The notes below the pieces were generated by a model. It made no database searches. It had not been told where the DNA came from and was given only the letters and a program-made list of their open reading frames with translations. From Niveibacterium microcysteis (GTDB lineage: Bacteria > Pseudomonadota > Gammaproteobacteria > Burkholderiales > Rhodocyclaceae): 64,000 nt of DNA. A program made the position numbers and the translations under genes. How positions within the stretch are numbered: position 1 is the stretch's first letter; every line of letters starts with the position of its first letter. This document shows positions 26,984-36,486 of this stretch, in pieces. The stretch is taken from positions 2,852,001 to 2,916,000 of the forward strand of contig NZ_CP071060.1 in the NCBI RefSeq assembly GCF_017161445.1, given 5' to 3'.

Positions 26984-28120
26984 TTACATCGGATCAAGCC
27001 GGCGAAGATGTGCCAATACCGGCAACAGCATCGCGCTGCCCAGTCGCTTGCTTCGCGCGCCGTTCCAGCCAACGCGTGCGTCAGGCGCGTTGTCGTTGTC
27101 CTTGAACGGCATCTCGAGCGTCAGCGAGACGCAACCGAATCGATGCGCCACCCACTTCGACCCCAGCGTCAGCAGTTCGTCCTGAAAGCGGTCGTCGGTA
27201 TAGCCGTGCCGCTGCTGGAAGTCCGGTGACGCCGCAGCGAGATCGCTGAGGAACTGCGCTTGCAAGGCGGTGTTCGTGCCACCGTAGCCAGGCACCATGT
27301 GCGAACCGTCGATGAAGACGTAAGGCAAGGTCTCGTCGCCGTGAATATCCAGGAAGAGATCGACCCCGCTTTGCGCCATGCCGCCCTGCACCGCGAGTAT
27401 CTCAGGGCTGCGCGAAACTGTCGGCGCATGCCACTCCCGATTGAGATTGACGCCCGCTGCGTTCGATCGCAAGTTGCCGAGCCAAGCGCCGTCCGGATTG
27501 ATATTGGGTACGAGGTGCACCGTTGCACGCCGCCGAATCTCACGCGCGACCGGGTCCGCTTCATCGAGCAGGCGATCCAGCATCCCTTCGGCGAACCACT
27601 CGGCCATGCTCTCGCCCGGGTGTTGACGTGCCACCACCCAGACCTGGCGGGGCCCGCCGCCGAGTTCGATGACGTCGATATCGCGCCCCTGCAGGCTGGC
27701 GCCAAGGCGAACGACACGCGTGCCGTCCGCCGTCGTGGCACGGCCAAGCACCGACAGATGGCGCTCCTGCGAGTAAGGCTCGAAATACGCGAGCCAGATC
27801 GCATCGTGTTTTGGCGTAAGCGACACTGTGAGCACGTCACCGTCGTAGTCACAGTCATCAAGACGGAACCAGTCGGTCCGGTTGTAGGACGCGACCGCCC
27901 GATAGCCGCGCCACCCGTCGGGGTAGGAGCATTGGCCGGCGTTCTCGAAACGCAGCGTCAGGGCCTGGCCGGCGGCGCCAGAGATGCGAAAGTGAAACCA
28001 CTGCCGGAACTCGTTCGAACCATGGTCATCACGGATACGCAAACGTACATTGCCCGGATCCGACGCATCCACGACGTCGATGGATCCGCTGTCGAAGTTG
28101 CTGCTGATACACACAGTCAT
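26984..28120 (-). CDS. M14 family (cytosolic carboxypeptidase-type) zinc carboxypeptidase
   Basis: 378-aa enzyme of the M14 family, cytosolic carboxypeptidase (CCP)-like group: an N-terminal beta-sandwich domain (about residues 1-120, IDVVDASDPGNVRLRIRDDHGSNEFRQWFHFRISG) then the peptidase. Zinc ligands are seen in RQHPGES (His, Glu) and DIHGDET (His), with NINPDG and NLNREW as substrate motifs, and the catalytic Glu in SLTLEMPFKDN. The open frame extends to 28252, but ATG at 28120 has AAGGAT upstream, begins the conserved domain, and avoids overlap with yaaA. It lies 10 bases after the yaaA stop, so the two form a pair. Substrate unknown. Confidence 0.85.
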   Translation of the reverse strand: MTVCISSNFDSGSIDVVDASDPGNVRLRIRDDHGSNEFRQWFHFRISGAAGQALTLRFENAGQCSYPDGWRGYRAVASYNRTDWFRLDDCDYDGDVLTVSLTPKHDAIWLAYFEPYSQERHLSVLGRATTADGTRVVRLGASLQGRDIDVIELGGGPRQVWVVARQHPGESMAEWFAEGMLDRLLDEADPVAREIRRRATVHLVPNINPDGAWLGNLRSNAAGVNLNREWHAPTVSRSPEILAVQGGMAQSGVDLFLDIHGDETLPYVFIDGSHMVPGYGGTNTALQAQFLSDLAAASPDFQQRHGYTDDRFQDELLTLGSKWVAHRFGCVSLTLEMPFKDNDNAPDARVGWNGARSKRLGSAMLLPVLAHLRRLDPM

Positions 28121-28130
28121 CGGTTGATCC

Positions 28131-28919
28131 TTATGCCGCACGGCGGCGGAAGTACCAGGTATCGGCGTCCGACGCCTTGGCATCGAACTCATAGCCATCG
28201 AGGTCGAAGGCTTTGAGCGCATCGACATCGGTAATGTTGTGATCGATCGCAAAACGGGTCATCGCACCACGCGCCCGCTTTGCACTGAAGCTGACGATCT
28301 TGTATTGCCCGTTGCGTAGTTCCTGGAACACGGGCGACACGACGCGGGCGCGCAAGCTGCCAAGCTGCGCAGCCTTCGAGTATTCGGTGGATGCAAGGTT
28401 GACGACCACGCGCGCTTCGCCTGCATCGACCAGCGCATCCAGGCGACGCTCAATCGCGGTAGCGATCACGCCGTCCCAGTATGCGTAGAGATCCCGGCCG
28501 CGCGGGTTTGTGAGCCGCGTGCCCATTTCCAGGCGATAGGGCCGAATCAGGTCCAGTGGACGCAGCAGGCCATAGAGGCCAGAGAGAATGCCCACATGTG
28601 ACTGCAGGTAGCCCTCAAGCCGTTCGGCCCGCACGGACTTGGCGTCGAGGCCGTCATACACATCGCCATCGAACGCCAGCACCGCCTGCTTGGCGATCGG
28701 CGGCTGATGCGCGGGTGCCCACTCCATGTAGCGTGCCGCATTCAGCGCCGCGAGCTTGTCCGACAGACTCATCAGCGTCGCAATCTGCGCTGGTGATCGC
28801 TCGCGCAGCAGCTCGATCAGCGGCTCCGCGTGGTCGAGGAAATCCGGTTGGGTTGAACGTGCGGTATGCGGAGCAGTTTCAAAATCGAGGGACTTGGCGG
28901 GAGACAGAAGAATCAGCAT
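28131..28919 (-). CDS. yaaA: Peroxide stress protein YaaA (DUF328)
   Basis: 262-aa DUF328/UPF0246 protein. In E. coli YaaA lowers free iron under peroxide stress and binds DNA. Start MLILLSPAKSLDFETAP is the family N-terminus; YDGLDAKSVRAERLEGYLQSHVGILSGLYGLLRPLDLIRPYRLEMGTRL and VSFSAKRARGAMTRF are signature segments, described here by their positions near residues 80-130 and 215-230. A frame extending far upstream to 29381 overlaps bioA on the other strand and is rejected. 151 bases separate it from the divergent bioA. Confidence 0.93.
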   Translation of the reverse strand: MLILLSPAKSLDFETAPHTARSTQPDFLDHAEPLIELLRERSPAQIATLMSLSDKLAALNAARYMEWAPAHQPPIAKQAVLAFDGDVYDGLDAKSVRAERLEGYLQSHVGILSGLYGLLRPLDLIRPYRLEMGTRLTNPRGRDLYAYWDGVIATAIERRLDALVDAGEARVVVNLASTEYSKAAQLGSLRARVVSPVFQELRNGQYKIVSFSAKRARGAMTRFAIDHNITDVDALKAFDLDGYEFDAKASDADTWYFRRRAA

Positions 28920-29070
28920 CGAAGCATTAAGGAAACTTGCCGGAACAGCATGATAGCGCCCCCGCGAGTTGCACCCGCCCCGGCCCATGGCAATTTGACA
29001 CACCGCGAGGCGTGGGGAAACATGCAGACCCTTCCCCGCTGTTCCGTGGCAGTTCGCTGCCCTCCCGCCG

Positions 29071-30381
29071 ATGCATAGCAACGATCTCCTGCAACGTTCA
29101 CTCAACGCCGTCTGGCACCCGTGCACGCAGATGAAGCACCACGAGCGCTTCCCGCTGATTCCGCTCGAACGCGGCGAGGGGCTGTGGCTTTTTGATACCG
29201 AGGGGCGTCGGTACTTCGATGCAGTCAGCTCCTGGTGGGTGAACCTCTTTGGCCATTGCAACCCGCGGATCAACGCCGCGCTGCAACGCCAATTGGGGAC
29301 GCTCGAACATGCCATGTTGGCCGGCTTCACCCACCGGCCGGTCGTAGAGCTCTCGGAACGCCTGCGAGCCCTGACGGGCAACGCGCTGGGGCACGCGTTC
29401 TATGCCTCCGATGGCGCCTCGGCGACCGAGATTGCGCTGAAGATGAGCGCGCACTACTGGCGCAACAGCGGGATGCCGGGCAAGAACCGCTTCCTGAGTC
29501 TTGCCGGCAGCTACCACGGCGAAACCGCCGGCGCGCTGTCGGTGACGGACATTGATCTGTTCCGCGACGCCTACGCGCCGCTCGTACGGCAATCGGCAAC
29601 CGTGCCAAGCCCCGCCAGCGCCGACGCTTCGACCCGCGCACAAGCTGCGCACAGCGCAGCCGAAGCGCTGGATGCCTGGCTCGCCGAACACGCGGATAGC
29701 ACCGCGGCGTTGATTGTCGAACCCCTGGTGCAGTGCGCCACCGGGATGGCCATGTACGACGCTGAATACCTGCGTCGCGCCCGCGCCGCCTGTGATCGCC
29801 ACCGGGTTCATCTGATCGCCGACGAAATCGCAGTGGGCTGCGGTCGCACCGGCACCTTCTTCGCTTGCGAGCAGGGCGGCATCCAGCCGGACTTCCTGTG
29901 CTTGTCGAAAGGCATTTCAGGCGGCTACCTGCCGCTCTCGATCGTGCTGAGTACCGACGAAACGTATCGCGCCTTCTACGATGACGCCACCGTGCGGGGC
30001 TTCCTGCACTCGCACTCCTACACCGGAAACCCGCTGGCCTGCACCGCTGCGCTCGCGACGCTCGATATCTTCGAGAGCGACAAGGTGCTCGCGACAAACC
30101 TCGAGCGCGCCGCCGCACTCACCCGTGCGGCAGCACCACTTCAACAGCATGCCCGAATCCGCAACTTCCGCCGCACCGGCATGATCTGGGCGTTCGACGT
30201 CGACTGCGACGATCCGCAGCTATCGCGCAAGATCTTTGCGGCCGGCCTGTCACACGAAGTGCTGCTTCGCCCGATCGGCCGAACGGTCTACTGGATGCCG
30301 CCCTACATTTTCGACGACGCCGACGCGGCTTTTCTGGTGCAACGCACAGGTGCAGCGATCGACGCCGCGCTGGTGGCCTGA
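29071..30381 (+). CDS. bioA: Adenosylmethionine-8-amino-7-oxononanoate aminotransferase
   Basis: PLP class-III aminotransferase; makes DAPA from KAPA using SAM as amino donor. 436 aa. WHPCTQMKHHERFPLIPL, the SSWWVNLFGHCNP substrate motif, DEIAVGCGRTGTFFACEQ and the PLP lysine in LSKGISGGYLPLS are all present. First gene of bioA-F-H-C-D, with only three bases between bioA and bioF. The promoter must be in 28920-29070; no operator was recognised. Confidence 0.97.
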   Translation: MHSNDLLQRSLNAVWHPCTQMKHHERFPLIPLERGEGLWLFDTEGRRYFDAVSSWWVNLFGHCNPRINAALQRQLGTLEHAMLAGFTHRPVVELSERLRALTGNALGHAFYASDGASATEIALKMSAHYWRNSGMPGKNRFLSLAGSYHGETAGALSVTDIDLFRDAYAPLVRQSATVPSPASADASTRAQAAHSAAEALDAWLAEHADSTAALIVEPLVQCATGMAMYDAEYLRRARAACDRHRVHLIADEIAVGCGRTGTFFACEQGGIQPDFLCLSKGISGGYLPLSIVLSTDETYRAFYDDATVRGFLHSHSYTGNPLACTAALATLDIFESDKVLATNLERAAALTRAAAPLQQHARIRNFRRTGMIWAFDVDCDDPQLSRKIFAAGLSHEVLLRPIGRTVYWMPPYIFDDADAAFLVQRTGAAIDAALVA

Positions 30382-30384
30382 TCC

Positions 30385-31542
30385 ATGGCGATCTGGGAAA
30401 CACTTGACGCAGAATTCGCAGCACTCGATGCGGCTGGGCTGCGCCGGCGACGTCGAACGATCAGCGAACGACATGGCGCTGAGGTCGTCGTCGACGACCG
30501 CCGAGCCGTCAACTTCTGCGCCAATGACTACCTGGGCCTTGCTGACCACCCGGCCCTTGTCGACGCCGCGATTGCCGGCGCGCAACGCTGGGGCATGGGC
30601 GCCGGCGCATCGCACTTGGTGAGTGGGCACTTTTCCGCACACGACGCTGCAGAAAGAAAACTGGCCAATTTCGTTGGCTGCGACGCAGCGCTGCTGTTCT
30701 CCACCGGCTACATGGTCAATAGCGGCATCGCCGCCGCCTTGGTCGGCCGTGGCGACGCGGTGTTCGCTGACCGCCTCAATCACGCCTCGCTGGTTGACGG
30801 CGCCCTGCTCAGTCGCGCCGAGCTTCGGCGCTATCCACACGGCGACGTCGCCGCGCTCGAACAGATGCTTGCCGAAAGCACCGCGCCGCGGAAGCTGATC
30901 CTGACCGACAGCGTATTCAGCATGGATGGCGATATCGCCCCCTTGCCGGCGCTCTTCGAACTCGCCGAGCGCTTTGATGCCTGGCTGGTGGTCGATGACG
31001 CGCATGGCTTTGGCGTGCTCGGCCCCCAGGGCCGCGGCGCCCTGCAGCATTACGGCATCCGCTCGCCGCGCGTACTGTATATCGGCACCCTTGGCAAAGC
31101 GGCCGGCGTTTACGGCGCTTTCGTTGCGGGCGACACACAGGTTGTGGCGTGGCTGATGCAGAAAGCGCGCACCTACATCTTTACGACAGGTGCCCCACCG
31201 CTAGTGGCTGAGACGATCTGCGCTGCGGTGGATCTGATCGAGGCAGGCGACGAGCGACGAGCCCAGGTGGCGCAGCTCATCGCGCGACTGAGCAGCCAGC
31301 TCCGCCACCCGGAACGCCTCATGGCATCCACCACGCCAATCCAGCCTGTGTTGGTGGGTGACAACGAGGCGGCGCTAACGCTCGCCGCGCGTTTGCTTGA
31401 GGAAGGCCTCTGGGTGCCGGCGATTCGCCCGCCCACGGTACCGGCGGGCACCGCGCGACTACGGATATCCTTGTCGGCGGCCCACACCACCGCGCAAGTA
31501 GATGCGCTGGCCGCGGCGATCAACCGCCATCTCGCAGTATGA
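30385..31542 (+). CDS. bioF: 8-amino-7-oxononanoate synthase
   Basis: PLP enzyme that condenses pimeloyl-ACP (or -CoA) with alanine. 385 aa. NFCANDYLGLADHP, GMGAGASHLVSGH, VVDDAHGFGVLGPQGRG, and the PLP lysine in GTLGKAAGVYGAF are present. Ends ATGA-overlapped with bioH. Confidence 0.97.
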   Translation: MAIWETLDAEFAALDAAGLRRRRRTISERHGAEVVVDDRRAVNFCANDYLGLADHPALVDAAIAGAQRWGMGAGASHLVSGHFSAHDAAERKLANFVGCDAALLFSTGYMVNSGIAAALVGRGDAVFADRLNHASLVDGALLSRAELRRYPHGDVAALEQMLAESTAPRKLILTDSVFSMDGDIAPLPALFELAERFDAWLVVDDAHGFGVLGPQGRGALQHYGIRSPRVLYIGTLGKAAGVYGAFVAGDTQVVAWLMQKARTYIFTTGAPPLVAETICAAVDLIEAGDERRAQVAQLIARLSSQLRHPERLMASTTPIQPVLVGDNEAALTLAARLLEEGLWVPAIRPPTVPAGTARLRISLSAAHTTAQVDALAAAINRHLAV

Positions 31543-32255
31543 CGATACGCATGCAAGCCTGGCACGGCTGGGGCTTCGACCCAGCCGCATTCGACCCGCT
31601 GCGTGCCGCCCTGGGTGATGGCTGCGAGCTTGTGACGCCGGCGCTCACCGCGCCTGCTTCCGGCGACTTCAACGCCTGGGTTGCGGAACTGGCCGGACAA
31701 GTGAGCGCCAACGAAGTGCTGCTCGGCTGGTCGCTCGGCGCCATGCTGGCGATGGCCGCCGTAGCAGCCGGCGCGCGGCCGAGGGCTCTGGTGTTGATTG
31801 GCGGCAGCCCGCGTTTCGTCACCTCGGCAGCGTGGCCGCACGGTCTGGATGCCAGCACCGTAACTGCATTCCAGACCGGCATCGCGGCACAGCCGGATCG
31901 TACGATGAAGCGTTTCCTCGCACTCCAAACGCTTGGCGACAGCCAGCGGAGCGCTGGACAGGCGGCGCTCGAACACGCCCTTGAAACCGATCCGGCCAAG
32001 CTGTCGCCCGCACTGTCGGCGCTGATCGGGGCGGACCTGCGGACGCAGGTCCGCCATATCGGCGTACCCGCTTTGTTGCTGCATGGCGAAAACGACGCCC
32101 TGATGCCGATGGCTGCGGCCAACTGGCTTTCGGCGCAGCTGCCGCATGCTCAACTGCAGTTATTTCCACAGTGCGGCCACGCACCGCATGTGACGCACGC
32201 GCGAGGTGTGGCTGAAGCATTGCAGCGTTTTCTCGGGGCCTTGCCGGATGCCTGA
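31539..32255 (+). CDS. bioH: Pimeloyl-ACP methyl ester carboxylesterase
   Basis: Alpha/beta hydrolase that removes the methyl group from pimeloyl-ACP methyl ester, ending the BioC-BioH pimelate route. 238 aa. HGWGFDPAAF oxyanion region, nucleophile Ser in GWSLGA, Asp in HGENDALMP, and His in CGHAPHVTH. Unlike E. coli, where bioH is unlinked, it is inside the bio operon. Its start overlaps bioF by four bases and its end overlaps bioC by eight. Confidence 0.94.
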   Translation: MTIRMQAWHGWGFDPAAFDPLRAALGDGCELVTPALTAPASGDFNAWVAELAGQVSANEVLLGWSLGAMLAMAAVAAGARPRALVLIGGSPRFVTSAAWPHGLDASTVTAFQTGIAAQPDRTMKRFLALQTLGDSQRSAGQAALEHALETDPAKLSPALSALIGADLRTQVRHIGVPALLLHGENDALMPMAAANWLSAQLPHAQLQLFPQCGHAPHVTHARGVAEALQRFLGALPDA

Positions 32256-33033
32256 TTCCCTACCGGTGCCGCCGGCTGATCTGAGGCGGCGCATTCGTGA
32301 GGCCTTTGCAGCCGCCGCCGCCCACTACGACCACCACGCCGAAGTCCAACGTGCGATCGTCGCGGACCTGCTCGCATGGATTGAACTGTCTGCCCCGGCC
32401 CGTTTGCCAACGCTCGACGCCGGTTGCGGCACCGGTTACGCAAGTGCTGCCCTGCGCACCGACGATGCACCGGTGATCGGGCTTGATCTTGCCGACACGA
32501 TGGCGCGCCAAGCGCTCCGGCGTGGCGAGCACGGCATCGCCGGAGATCTGGAATGCCTGCCGTTGCGCGACGGATGCGTTGGCCGCTACTGGTCCAGCCT
32601 CGCCTGGCAATGGTGCGCCAGCGGCGCAGCGGCTGCCGAGGCCGCGCGCGTGCTGGCCTCCGGCGGCGTGCTTCAGGTCGCGACACTCGGGCCCGATACG
32701 CTGCGCGAGTTGCGCGAGGTCTTTGCAGCGATCGACGGCGCCGAACATGTGCGCAGCTTCGAGCCACCCGATGCGGTGCTCGCCGCGCTCCGACACGCCG
32801 GCTTCCGGTCGATACGCTTCAAGCAATGCACGCAAACCGGTTTCGCGCCCGATTTGGCGAGCCTGCTCCGCGACATCCGTGGAGTCGGCGCGCACACGCT
32901 GGGCGACAGCCGCCGTCGCGGCATGCTCGGCCGGCAAGCGTGGCAACGCCTCTGCGACGCGTACGAGGTCCACCGCGAAGCCGCCGGTCTGCCAGCGCGT
33001 TACGATGTTCTGATGTTCGAAGCCATCCGCTAA
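32248..33033 (+). CDS. bioC: Malonyl-ACP O-methyltransferase
   Basis: SAM-dependent methyltransferase that starts pimelate synthesis by methylating malonyl-ACP. 261 aa. SAM motif LDAGCGTGYASAAL (about residues 50-63), then DLADTMARQA and GGVLQVATLGPDTLRELREVF, typical of BioC. ATG at 32248 is chosen over a GTG at 32206 because it lies at the bioH stop and begins the conserved region. 142 bases without a gene separate it from bioD. Confidence 0.93.
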   Translation: MPDSLPVPPADLRRRIREAFAAAAAHYDHHAEVQRAIVADLLAWIELSAPARLPTLDAGCGTGYASAALRTDDAPVIGLDLADTMARQALRRGEHGIAGDLECLPLRDGCVGRYWSSLAWQWCASGAAAAEAARVLASGGVLQVATLGPDTLRELREVFAAIDGAEHVRSFEPPDAVLAALRHAGFRSIRFKQCTQTGFAPDLASLLRDIRGVGAHTLGDSRRRGMLGRQAWQRLCDAYEVHREAAGLPARYDVLMFEAIR

Positions 33034-33175
33034 GAATTTCTGAAGAACTCGGCGAGACCGACGCTGCCCAACAGGCACGACAAAGCGCGCGACACATCGG
33101 GACGGCTCTGGCGCCCGCGAGCACCGACCGAATCCCAGCCGCGAAGAGATCAGCCACGAATTCGGATCTACTCTC

Positions 33176-33847
33176 ATGCACTACTACTTCATCACCGGCA
33201 CGGATACCGAGATTGGAAAGACCTTCGTCACCTGCGCACTACTGCACTCGGCACGTGCAGCCGGGCTCAGCGCCGTCGGCTACAAGCCGATCGCAGCTGG
33301 CGCCGAGGAGATCGACGGCATCTGGTCGAACGAAGACGCGCGGCGCCTGCAAAACGCTTCGTCCCCCGGCTTCGTGCTCGACGAGATCAACCCGCTGTGC
33401 CTGCGCGAACCGGTGGCGCCGCACATTGCAGCCGCGTCGGAGAACGTCGCGCTCGACGTACCGCCGCTGGTAGCGGGATTCGAACGCCTCGCGAAGCGGG
33501 CTGACTGCGTCCTGGTTGAAGGCGTCGGCGGCTTCCGCGTGCCGCTGGACGATCGCCTCGACACCGCCGACCTCGCACTCGCGATGCGTTTGCCGGTGAT
33601 CCTGGTGGTGGGCATGCGGCTGGGCTGCATCAACCACGCACTGCTGACCGCCGAGGCCATTACTGCGCGCGGGCTGCATCTCGCGGGCTGGATCGCGAAC
33701 ACGCTGGCGCCTCGCATGAATCGCTTCGATGAGAACCTGGAAGCGCTCGCCGCGCGCCTGCCGGCACCGTTGCTGGGTGTCGTACCGTTCAGCGCGGCAG
33801 GCCCGCAAAGCGCGGCATCACAGGTAAGCCTGCCCGGCACGGTATAA
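33176..33847 (+). CDS. bioD: Dethiobiotin synthetase
   Basis: ATP-dependent ureido-ring closure of DAPA. 223 aa. P-loop GTDTEIGKT at residues 8-16, substrate Lys in GYKPIAAG, VEGVGGFRVPLD and GCINHALLTAEAI. Last gene of the bio operon; bioB is not in the window. Ribosome site before the ATG is weak. Confidence 0.95.
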   Translation: MHYYFITGTDTEIGKTFVTCALLHSARAAGLSAVGYKPIAAGAEEIDGIWSNEDARRLQNASSPGFVLDEINPLCLREPVAPHIAAASENVALDVPPLVAGFERLAKRADCVLVEGVGGFRVPLDDRLDTADLALAMRLPVILVVGMRLGCINHALLTAEAITARGLHLAGWIANTLAPRMNRFDENLEALAARLPAPLLGVVPFSAAGPQSAASQVSLPGTV

Positions 33848-33878
33848 TCCGCAGCCATTCCGCGCAGGAACACCTGTC

Positions 33879-35042
33879 ATGAAACGCTCCCGCTTCGGCC
33901 GCCGTAGCGGCCTCTCCCGCGACGCCGAGAACCTGACCTGGCTCGCCGTCGGACTTGCCGAGTCGGGCAGTCGCGCTGAAGACAGCTTTTGGGAAACCCG
34001 CCTCGCCGAGCAAGTCGAAAAACTGCTCGACGAAGGCGATGAAGACACGCTCAACAGCGCGCTGGATCATCTCTACGCCACGCAGGCCAATGCCTACGAC
34101 GAACTGGCTGACCTCATCGAGTCGCGCGCCGAGTCCGGCATTGCAGGCGATCACGATGTACTGCTGATCGCCGCGCCGGTCATGGCCTGGTCGCGCTTCG
34201 CGATCGCCGCCGCAACGATCCCGCCAGCACAGCTCGCAAACCTGCGGGTGCACCTTCAAGCGCATGTGCTGGCCGACGGCGTAAAGCTCGGCATGGCCGA
34301 TTTCCTCTTCTCCCCCGACCAGTTGCCGCAGGGCTACTGCGAAACGCGCCGTTTCGCGGCCGCGCTGGGCGAGGCCGCTGCAGTTGGGCAGAACCTGCAT
34401 ATCGCTACCGAATCCTTGCCCGAAACAGCAAAGTTTCTCTCCGACGTGCGCTACATCCTGGCCGCTGCCGTCGTACCGCGTGGTGCCGCGCTGTTCCGCT
34501 GGCAGGAGCGCGACGGCAATCGCGAGCAGGCGCTGGCGCAGTGGCGCACGCAGGGCGGCGCGGTGGTTACCACACTGATGCCGGGCTGCGCGCTCGAAGT
34601 CGTGCTACCGGACGCCTACTTTGCGGCAAGCCGGCAGGCAGACCGCGACTCGCGCCCCTACTCGCTGCGCGCATCGGTTGCCTTCCTCACGACGACGCTC
34701 GAGACGCCGCCGGATACGCTGCGCGCGGTGATCGCCCCGTTCCAGGATCGCCAGTTGGAGGAGTACCGCGTCGGCTTCACACGCAAGGGTTCGGACGACG
34801 TGATCCACGGCGTCGTGTGGCCGCTGCTCGGTGCGGAAGACGAGAACAGCGAGATCCCGCAACAGATCGAGACGGCCTTGCGTACCTGCGGCCTGACCGA
34901 CGTCATGCAACTCGACACCACCTTCCCGCTGGAGTACTGCGACGACTGCGGTGCGCCGATGTACCCGTCGCCCGATGGCGAGGCGGTTCACGCCGAGTTG
35001 CCGGAAGACAGCGCCGAAGCGGTGCCGCGCCACCTGCACTGA
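33879..35042 (+). CDS. DUF2863-type conserved protein
   Basis: 387-aa soluble protein that I match to the DUF2863 family of betaproteobacteria; function unknown. It starts KRSRFGRRSGLSRDAENLTWLAVGLAESGSR; a helical N-terminal half is followed by an alpha/beta half, and the C-terminus has a CxxC-like motif (EYCDDCGAPMYPSPDGEAVH) that could bind zinc but has only two close cysteines. No signal peptide or membrane segment. It lies 31 bases after bioD, so it may be cotranscribed with biotin synthesis genes; no link to biotin is known. Confidence 0.75.
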   Translation: MKRSRFGRRSGLSRDAENLTWLAVGLAESGSRAEDSFWETRLAEQVEKLLDEGDEDTLNSALDHLYATQANAYDELADLIESRAESGIAGDHDVLLIAAPVMAWSRFAIAAATIPPAQLANLRVHLQAHVLADGVKLGMADFLFSPDQLPQGYCETRRFAAALGEAAAVGQNLHIATESLPETAKFLSDVRYILAAAVVPRGAALFRWQERDGNREQALAQWRTQGGAVVTTLMPGCALEVVLPDAYFAASRQADRDSRPYSLRASVAFLTTTLETPPDTLRAVIAPFQDRQLEEYRVGFTRKGSDDVIHGVVWPLLGAEDENSEIPQQIETALRTCGLTDVMQLDTTFPLEYCDDCGAPMYPSPDGEAVHAELPEDSAEAVPRHLH

Positions 35043-35104
35043 ACTGACGCCCAGCTTTGCGGTCGATCGTTTCATGCACGATTGCCCGCAGGAGGACAGC
35101 GCAC

Positions 35105-35509
35105 ATGAGCCGTAAAGTCGAACGCCCGGACGCCGAATGGCGCGAGGTGCTGGACCCGCAGCAGTACCACGTCACCCGTGAAAAAGGCACCGAGCGCGCC
35201 TTTACCGGCGCGTACTGGAACGTCTGGGACGCGGGCGATTACCGTTGTGTGTGCTGTGGCGGTGAGCTGTTCCGTTCGGAAGACAAGTTCGATGCCGGCT
35301 GCGGCTGGCCGAGCTTCTCGACCGCCGCCGCGGCCGAGAACATCGAGACATCGACCGACCGTAGCTATGGCATGGTGCGCACCGAAGTGCTGTGCCGCAA
35401 CTGCGGCGCGCACTTGGGTCATGTATTCGAGGACGGCCCCCAGCCGACCGGGCTGCGCTACTGCATCAACTCGGCTTCGCTGAAGCTCGAAAAGGACGCC
35501 GAGAAGTAG
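35105..35509 (+). CDS. msrB: Peptide-methionine (R)-S-oxide reductase
   Basis: Repairs methionine-R-sulfoxide in proteins. 134 aa. Two zinc CxxC motifs (CVCCGG and CRNCGA), GCGWPSFS, and catalytic Cys in RYCINSASL near residue 120. ATG at 35105 has a very strong AGGAGG ribosome site; a longer frame from 35057 is not supported. Confidence 0.95.
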   Translation: MSRKVERPDAEWREVLDPQQYHVTREKGTERAFTGAYWNVWDAGDYRCVCCGGELFRSEDKFDAGCGWPSFSTAAAAENIETSTDRSYGMVRTEVLCRNCGAHLGHVFEDGPQPTGLRYCINSASLKLEKDAEK

Positions 35510-35548
35510 GACCTCCTCGCGTCTCTTCTTGCGGTGCCCCCTGCCCGC

Positions 35549-36445
35549 TCAAGCGCTGAGCAGGAAGTCCCGCACCAGCGCGATCTGCGCGCTGTCCATC
35601 AGCATTGGCGCGTGGCCGACCCCAGGTACTTCCATGAGCTTTGCCTGCGGCCCCCGCCGACCCATTTCGCGGTGCGTTTCGGGTGTCAGCAGGTCGGAGC
35701 TTTCGCCACGCAACGCAAGCGTCGGGCATCGAATCGCGTCATAGATCGGCCACAGGTCGACGTCGTTGAGCACGGGCGCGCTTCGGAACACATCGCCGAT
35801 GCCTGGGTCGTAGCGCATCTCAAAGCCGCCGCCTGCGCCCGCACGCACCGAGGTTTGCGTCATGCGACGCCACTGTTCATCGGTTAGCGGGCCGAACGGC
35901 GCGCTGACGGCGCGAATGTAGGTTTCTGCCGCGGCGAAGTCCGGAAAGACTGGCGCACGGCCAACGTAATCGCCTATGCGACGCAATGATGCAGCCGTGA
36001 TGACCGGGCCAACGTCGTTCAGCACGAGGCGCGTGATCGGTGAGTCGGGTTGGGAGGCGATCAGCATGCCGATCAATCCGCCCATCGAAGTGCCCAACCA
36101 ATGGACCGACTCCACACGGCTGCGAGCGAGCAGCACCATCATGTCCGACACATACTGCGGCAGGCCGTAGGCCGATTTTGCCGGCAGCCACTCGCTGCGG
36201 CCTCGCCCCACGACATCGGGGCAGATCACGCGATAGTCCGATGACAGTGCTTCGGCGAGGTCGTCGAAGTCGCGGCCGTTGCGTGTCAGGCCATGAACGC
36301 AGACAAGGACGTCGGGGTTATGCGGATCACCCCACTCGGTGTACGCGATCCGGTGCAAGCCCTGCGGATTCGCACACCGCACGGTGGCCTCACGCATTGC
36401 AGTCGATGAGCCCCCGCCAAACCAAGCCTTGATGCCTGTGAGCAT
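35549..36445 (-). CDS. Alpha/beta hydrolase
   Basis: 298-aa hydrolase of the common alpha/beta fold. HGLTRNGRDFDDLAEAL oxyanion loop, PDVVGRGRSEW, nucleophile Ser in GTSMGGLIGM, Asp near ESSDLLTPE, His in GVGHAPMLM. ATG at 36445 with AGGAGG seven bases upstream; an upstream extension to 36541 runs into comEC sequence. Substrate unknown. Convergent with msrB (39-base gap). Confidence 0.88.
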   Translation of the reverse strand: MLTGIKAWFGGGSSTAMREATVRCANPQGLHRIAYTEWGDPHNPDVLVCVHGLTRNGRDFDDLAEALSSDYRVICPDVVGRGRSEWLPAKSAYGLPQYVSDMMVLLARSRVESVHWLGTSMGGLIGMLIASQPDSPITRLVLNDVGPVITAASLRRIGDYVGRAPVFPDFAAAETYIRAVSAPFGPLTDEQWRRMTQTSVRAGAGGGFEMRYDPGIGDVFRSAPVLNDVDLWPIYDAIRCPTLALRGESSDLLTPETHREMGRRGPQAKLMEVPGVGHAPMLMDSAQIALVRDFLLSA

Positions 36446-36486
36446 TCGGTAACCTCCTGCTGCGTCGCGACCTGTGTTTGAGTCTA

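Noticed and set aside
28920..29381. N-terminal extension of yaaA to 29381
   Set aside because: It overlaps bioA on the opposite strand and has no homology; the family start is at 28919.
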